Part shown: piece after piece, positions 60,081 to 64,000 of the stretch
Layout: every line of letters starts with the position of its first letter
How positions within the stretch are numbered: the first letter of the stretch is position 1
Source: Mycolicibacter heraklionensis
GTDB taxonomy: Bacteria > Actinomycetota > Actinomycetes > Mycobacteriales > Mycobacteriaceae
Direction: 5' to 3'
Length of the DNA stretch: 64,000 nt
NCBI RefSeq assembly: GCF_019645815.1
Contig: NZ_CP080997.1
Span: 4,282,880 to 4,346,879, forward strand
Translations under genes and position numbers: made by a program
Notes under the pieces: model-generated
What the model saw: the letters and a program-made list of their open reading frames with translations, nothing else
Told to the model about the DNA's origin: nothing
Databases searched by the model: none

Positions 60081-61081
60081 TGCGCGTCGCAGTCACCGGC
60101 GGCACCGGCTACCTCGGCGCCCACACTGTCAAGACACTGCTGGAAGCCGGACACTCGGTACGGCTGCTGGTCGCCCCGGGCTGCGCTGACGAGCCCGTCA
60201 TTCCCCGGCTGCGCGACCTGGGCGCACTGGAGGTGCTCGACGGCGACATCCGCGACACCGCGGTGGTGACCGCACTGCTGGACGGCTGCGACTCGGTGCT
60301 GCACGCCGCCGGGGTGGTCGGGACCAACGACCGCCAGGAAAAGTTGATGTGGGACATCAACGCCCACGCCACCGAGGCGATCCTGACCCGTGCCGTGGCC
60401 GCCGGTCTGGACCCGGTGGTGTCGGTCAGCAGCTACAGCGCGCTCTTTCCGCCGCCGAACGGGATCATCGGCCCTGATTCGCCCACGGTGCCCGGGCGCA
60501 GCGCGTACGCCCGCACCAAGGCCTACGGCGAGCGGGTGGCCCGCCGGCTGCAGGACGAGGGCGCCCCGGTCGTGGTCACCTATCCCTCCAGCGTGGTCGG
60601 CCCGGCGTTTCACACCGCGCCCGGCGTCACCGAACGGGGCTGGGCGCCGATCGTCAAGTATCGGGTGGCGCCGGTGGTGCGCGGCGGCATGGCGATGGTC
60701 GACGTGCGCGACATCGGGCTGGTGCACGAGGCGCTGATGCGGCCCGGCCGCGGTCCGCACCGCTACCTGTGCGGCGGGATCATGGTCAGCTTCGACGAGA
60801 TGATCGCCGCGGTGGAACAGGGCCTGGGCAAGCCGGTGCGGCGAATCCCTATTGCTCCCAGCGTTTTCAAGGGCATCGGGCGGGTCAGCGACCTGGCCAG
60901 CAAGCTGCTGCCGCTGCCCGAGTCGCTGAGCTACGAGGCGGCCTGGCTGCTGACCTCGGCCACCCCGACCGACGACTCGGCCACGCTGGCCGATCTGGGC
61001 CTGGCCTGGCGGTCACCGACCGAGGCGATCATCGAGTCGCTGCGGGTCCCTGCGACGCCTCCCTGCTCGCCGAACGTGTAA
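60080..61081 (+). CDS. Extended-SDR / NAD-dependent epimerase-like protein
   Basis: 333 residues. VAVTGGTGYLGAHTVKTL at the N terminus, a catalytic YARTK (YxxxK) near residue 148, and SVSSYSA before it. The family covers sugar epimerases and 3-beta-hydroxysteroid dehydrogenase-like enzymes; the latter type would fit the sterol context. Translationally coupled to echA19. The C-terminal quarter is variable and ends VPATPPCSPNV. Confidence 0.85.
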   Translation: MRVAVTGGTGYLGAHTVKTLLEAGHSVRLLVAPGCADEPVIPRLRDLGALEVLDGDIRDTAVVTALLDGCDSVLHAAGVVGTNDRQEKLMWDINAHATEAILTRAVAAGLDPVVSVSSYSALFPPPNGIIGPDSPTVPGRSAYARTKAYGERVARRLQDEGAPVVVTYPSSVVGPAFHTAPGVTERGWAPIVKYRVAPVVRGGMAMVDVRDIGLVHEALMRPGRGPHRYLCGGIMVSFDEMIAAVEQGLGKPVRRIPIAPSVFKGIGRVSDLASKLLPLPESLSYEAAWLLTSATPTDDSATLADLGLAWRSPTEAIIESLRVPATPPCSPNV

Positions 61082-61100
61082 TCAGCCCGCCTTTTCGGGA

Positions 61101-61134
61101 GGGCGAATTTCTCGGTCCGAGTACACGCTGGGCG
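61101..61134. repeat. Intergenic repeat, copy B (half of the 33171 element)
   Basis: GGGCGAATTTCTCGGTCCGA followed by GTACACGCTGGGCG aligns with the right half of the palindromic element at 33171-33229 (CGAGTACACG shared exactly). It lies between two convergent genes, where its partner arm is not recognisable. Confidence 0.55.
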
Positions 61135-61145
61135 TGAAGGTCGCG

Positions 61146-62378
61146 TCAGGCCAGCACCGGCTTGCTCGGGGTGAACACCACCGGCATCGACTCGAGGCCA
61201 CTGACGAAGTTCGCCGGACGCAGCGGCAACGTGTCGTCGGAAGCCAGCCGCAGATCGGGGAGCCGTTGCAGGATCCGCTGCGTCATCAGCCGCAACTCCA
61301 GCCGGGCCAGCTGGTTGCCCAGGCAGAAGTGCGTGCCAAAGCCGAATGCCACGTGACTGTTGGGGTCTCGGGTGATGTCAAAGCGTTCCGGCTCGTCGAA
61401 CACCGACTCGTCGAAGTTGGCCGACTCGAACAGCAGCAGCATCTTCTCGCCCTCGCGCAGCTGCGTGCCGTGGAACTCCGTGTCTTGGGTCAGGGTGCGG
61501 CACATGTTCTTCACCGGCGAGGTCCACCGCAGCATCTCCTCGATTGCCACCGGCACCCGATCGGGATCGCGCTGCAGCAGATCCCACTGGTCGCGGTGGC
61601 GCAGCAGCTGCGCCGTGCCGCCGGACAGGGTGTGCCGGGTGGTCTCGTCACCGCCGATCAGGATCAACAGCGTCTCGAAGATGATCTCGTCGTCGGTCAT
61701 CTGTGCGCCGTCCACCTCGGCGTTGACCAGCACGGAGAACAGGTCGTCGGTGGGCTCGGCCCGACGTTTCGTGATGGTGTTCCTGGTGAATTCGGTCCAG
61801 CCGGCGAACGCCGCCATGACCGCCTGAGCCGTCGCCGATTCCGGATCGAGGTGTGAGCTCAGCCCAGCCACCAGGTCGTCTGACCACCGCAGCAGCATCG
61901 ATCGTTCTTCGGGCAGCACCCCGAGCATGTCACCGATCACCGCCATCGGAAGCGGCGCGGCGATGTCGCGCACGAAGTCGCATTCGCCGCGCTCGCACAC
62001 CGCGTCGATCAGGGTGTCGCACAGCGTTTCGATGGAGGGCAGCTGGGCATGCACGCGTTTGCGGGTGAATCCGGCGTTGACCAGCTTGCGGCGCAACAGG
62101 TGCGCGGGGTCGTCCATGTCGATCATGTACGGGAAGCCCGGCTGGTCGGGACGGATGCCGCCGGCGTTGGAGAACACCTCGGGTGTGCGTTCAGCGTCGA
62201 TCACCGCCTGGTAGGTCGACGCCGCGGCCAGCCCATTGCGGTCCCGGAACACCGGCTCGTATGTGCGCATCCACCGGTAGGCGGCGCGCGCAGCACCGCC
62301 GTCGGCGTAGAACGTGCCGTCGGTCAGATCGATGTCCGGCTTGGTGGTCGGCTTCGCTTCGGCCATTACCTCGGTCAT
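61146..62378 (-). CDS. cyp142: Cytochrome P450 CYP142, cholesterol 26-hydroxylase
   Basis: 410 residues from the ATG with GGAGGA upstream. Matches Mtb CYP142A1 along its length: SNAGGIRPDQPG, MIDMDDPAHLLRRKLVNAGF, the I-helix LIGGDETTRHTLSGG, EEMLRW, and the heme loop FGFGTHFCLGNQLARLE. CYP142 oxidises the cholesterol side chain at C26 and backs up CYP125. Divergent from the ADC-like gene by 28 bases. Confidence 0.96.
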   Translation of the reverse strand: MTEVMAEAKPTTKPDIDLTDGTFYADGGAARAAYRWMRTYEPVFRDRNGLAAASTYQAVIDAERTPEVFSNAGGIRPDQPGFPYMIDMDDPAHLLRRKLVNAGFTRKRVHAQLPSIETLCDTLIDAVCERGECDFVRDIAAPLPMAVIGDMLGVLPEERSMLLRWSDDLVAGLSSHLDPESATAQAVMAAFAGWTEFTRNTITKRRAEPTDDLFSVLVNAEVDGAQMTDDEIIFETLLILIGGDETTRHTLSGGTAQLLRHRDQWDLLQRDPDRVPVAIEEMLRWTSPVKNMCRTLTQDTEFHGTQLREGEKMLLLFESANFDESVFDEPERFDITRDPNSHVAFGFGTHFCLGNQLARLELRLMTQRILQRLPDLRLASDDTLPLRPANFVSGLESMPVVFTPSKPVLA

Positions 62379-62406
62379 TGGCGTCCTCCGGATTACAGTG
62401 GGAGCC

Positions 62407-63132
62407 ATGGCTCTTTCACAGCACACCATCGCTGGCACTGTGCTTACCATGCCCGTCCGCATCCGTCACGCGGATGTACATTCCGCGATGTTTTCGGTGC
62501 CCGCGGACGCCGCACAGGCGATGATCGACTACAGCGGCCTGCAGGTCTTCCAGCAGCAGCCGGGACGCGCCGTGGTCAACCTGATGCTGGCCCGCTACAT
62601 CGACGGCGACCTGGGCCGCTACCTGGAGTTCGGCACCGCGGTGATGGTCAACCCGCCGGGCACCGAGGCGCGCGGCTGGCGAGCACTGGGCGCCGCGGGC
62701 GCGTTCATCCACCACCTACCGGTCGACCAGGAGTTCACCCTCGAGGCCGGACGCACCATCTGGGGATTCCCGAAGATCATGGCGGACTTCACCGTTCGCG
62801 ACGGCCGGCAGTTGGGTTTCGACGTCGCCGCGGACGGCCAGCACATCGCCACCATGGAATTCGGTCGCGGGCTACCGGTTCCGGGGCCGCTCACGTCGCG
62901 GCCCCGGGTGCTCCAAGCGTTCAGCCACCTCGACGGCGTTACCCGCCAAGTGCCTTGGGAGATGCGGATTTCGAAGGTGCGCGGGTCGCTCGGTGGTACC
63001 ACGTTGCGGCTGGGCACCCACCCGTACGCGCGTGAGCTGGCCGCGCTGGGCCTGCCCAAGCGGCCGATGATGTCGTCGACCGTGGGCCGCGTCGAGATGA
63101 CCTTCGGCGACGCGCAGGTGGTGGGGGGTTAG
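62407..63132 (+). CDS. Acetoacetate decarboxylase-like protein (Rv3519-like)
   Basis: 241 residues from the ATG with GGAG upstream. LTMPVRIRHADVHSAMFSVP at the start and TIWGFPKIMADF, whose Lys is at the Schiff-base position of acetoacetate decarboxylase, place it in the ADC superfamily (PF06314). Next to cyp142 as Rv3519 is in Mtb. Whether it decarboxylates a 3-oxo acid or acts on another sterol intermediate is unknown. Confidence 0.85.
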   Translation: MALSQHTIAGTVLTMPVRIRHADVHSAMFSVPADAAQAMIDYSGLQVFQQQPGRAVVNLMLARYIDGDLGRYLEFGTAVMVNPPGTEARGWRALGAAGAFIHHLPVDQEFTLEAGRTIWGFPKIMADFTVRDGRQLGFDVAADGQHIATMEFGRGLPVPGPLTSRPRVLQAFSHLDGVTRQVPWEMRISKVRGSLGGTTLRLGTHPYARELAALGLPKRPMMSSTVGRVEMTFGDAQVVGG

Positions 63133-63368
63133 ATCTTGGCGGCCCGCCTCTCCCATTACGGGTCGCGCAGTTCCGCTTGTACAGCTTGCCGTTGGGGTCG
63201 CTGGGGGTCTCAGCGATGGAGCCACCCATCTGCATACAGGCGGTGCCGCGATGCCACCGGGTGCTGCCGTCAGGGTCCGGGTGGGCGTCCACGGGGGCTG
63301 ACCATCGCCCGGGGTTGAGGTTCTGACTGAATTGTCGGCGACGCAAGCACGGGGTTACCGTTCTCGGC
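63133..63368. other. Intergenic stretch with an unexplained minus-strand open frame
   Basis: 236 bases between two plus-strand genes. The minus strand has an open frame starting at 63346 that reads FSQNLNPGRWSAPVDAHPD, then ACMQMGGSIAETPSDPNG, before running antisense into the ADC-like gene. The composition of the first 65 residues is protein-like, but no ribosome site or family is recognised. It may be a small gene or a remnant. Confidence 0.3.
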
Positions 63369-64000
63369 GTGCCCGAAGAACGCGGTGCGTTCGCCGATGC
63401 TGCGCGGAAGCGCGAAACGCAACTGGCGCAACGGCTGGCGTCATCCGTGGCAGCAGATCAGGAGTTCGAGGCGCTGCTGCGCGGCGCCGTGCAGCACAAC
63501 CGCGAGTACCGGCAGCGTCTTGATGCCATCGAAGCAGAGGTCAGGCAGGCCGCCGCCACCTGGCGGGGCCTGGACACTCCCGCGGGTGCTCACCAGTTCC
63601 AGCAGTTCTTGACCGGCAAAGCCCGCGAGATCTACAAGATCGTTGCCGACGGCCTTGCCGACAGTCGAGCCAGGTCCCAGGCGGTGCAGGCGCTCGGTGG
63701 GCGCTACACGGTCGAGGGCGGGTTGCGCCGGGCGCCGACCGACGGCTCGGACCCCACGGTGCACTTGGCCGGCTGGGGTCGGCCCTTGAGTCCGCCGCCC
63801 AAAGGCCCAGCGAATCCGAGCGCGTTCGACGATCTGCTGCGGGCCAACGACCAGGCGGTGCTCGACGCGATGGCACGCGTGCGAGCCGCCCGAAAGGCGC
63901 TCGACGACGCTGCCGGCGAGGCCTATGCCCACGGCGCCGGCAGCGATGAGGCCCAACAGGCGATGACCCGACTGCCGGCATTGAAGAAGAACCTCGCCGA
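63369..64000 (+). CDS. Unidentified helical protein (cut by the right edge)
   Basis: From GTG 63369 the frame stays open to the window end (210 codons). The first 80 residues are strongly helical and charged (KRETQLAQRLASSVAADQEF, NREYRQRLDAIEAEVRQAAA), probably coiled coil, then TPAGAHQFQQFLTGKAREIY and a Pro-rich linker (PLSPPPKGPANPSAFDD), and another helical part. It resembles the DUF4226-type proteins of mycobacteria in feel, but I cannot confirm this. Confidence 0.65.
   Translation, partial: MPEERGAFADAARKRETQLAQRLASSVAADQEFEALLRGAVQHNREYRQRLDAIEAEVRQAAATWRGLDTPAGAHQFQQFLTGKAREIYKIVADGLADSRARSQAVQALGGRYTVEGGLRRAPTDGSDPTVHLAGWGRPLSPPPKGPANPSAFDDLLRANDQAVLDAMARVRAARKALDDAAGEAYAHGAGSDEAQQAMTRLPALKKNLA

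Overview
This window is chromosomal DNA of a mycobacterium. The evidence is high G+C throughout, a complete mce/yrbE lipid-import operon, phoP-phoR, otsA, cyp51 in an operon with a ferredoxin, cyp142, fadD19/echA19, and PapA/WS-DGAT-type acyltransferases. M. tuberculosis (Mtb) counterparts below come from memory of the protein sequences and gene order, not from a search. The species cannot be named from the sequence alone.

Layout. (1) 1-16 kb matches the Mtb Rv0770-Rv0756c block. On the left, a minus-strand unit (aldA, an SDR, and a dehydrogenase cut by the window edge) diverges from a plus-strand unit: TetR regulator, cyp123, SDR, cyp51, ferredoxin, NTF2-like protein, and adhB. Three extra genes sit before adhB: a DapB-like oxidoreductase, a FabG3-like SDR and a CYP125-type P450. 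Then come YceI, a HIT protein, phoP-phoR, and a protein built from ten-residue repeats. (2) At 16.1-17.6 kb lies a tRNA-Thr with an IS481-type insertion directly at its 3' end. (3) 17.6-27.9 kb is an accessory catabolic cluster: two alpha/beta hydrolases, three SDRs, a WS/DGAT protein, two HsaA-like flavoproteins, an IclR regulator and a Baeyer-Villiger monooxygenase. (4) 27.9-31.4 kb holds a lipase, an M28-like protein and a divergent two-domain AsnC regulator, which look like a separate insert. (5) 31.4-53 kb corresponds to the Mtb mce4 region: two SDRs, an enoyl-CoA hydratase, a small protein with otsA, the complete mce4 operon with two Mce-associated genes, hsd4A, fdxD, fadE26, fadE27 and fadD17. 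(6) 53-57.5 kb holds a VapBC-like pair, a secreted beta-lactamase-fold protein, a GabD2-type dehydrogenase and a WS/DGAT protein. (7) 57.5-63.1 kb returns to sterol side-chain genes: fadD19, echA19, an epimerase-like SDR, cyp142 and an acetoacetate-decarboxylase-like protein. The window ends inside an unidentified coiled-coil-like gene.

How the genes fit together. Mce4/YrbE4 would import cholesterol. CYP142 (and perhaps the CYP125-type enzyme) would oxidise the side chain. FadD19/FadD17 would make the CoA thioesters, and FadE26-FadE27, EchA19 and Hsd4A would carry out side-chain beta-oxidation. Five sites fit the KstR consensus TnnAACnnGTTnnA, four perfectly and one with a single mismatch. 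They lie at mce4, fdxD/fadE26, fadD19/echA19 and, less expectedly, the SDR pair at 31.4-33.1 kb. The TetR gene of the cyp51 unit has its own candidate operator, TGGACAnnTGTCC, in two copies.

No single gene set here is an obviously new system. The most unusual items are the decapeptide-repeat protein next to phoP, the extended cyp51/CYP125-type operon, the BVMO/HsaA-like cluster, the M28-like protein without an intact metal site, and a VapC frame without a standard start codon.
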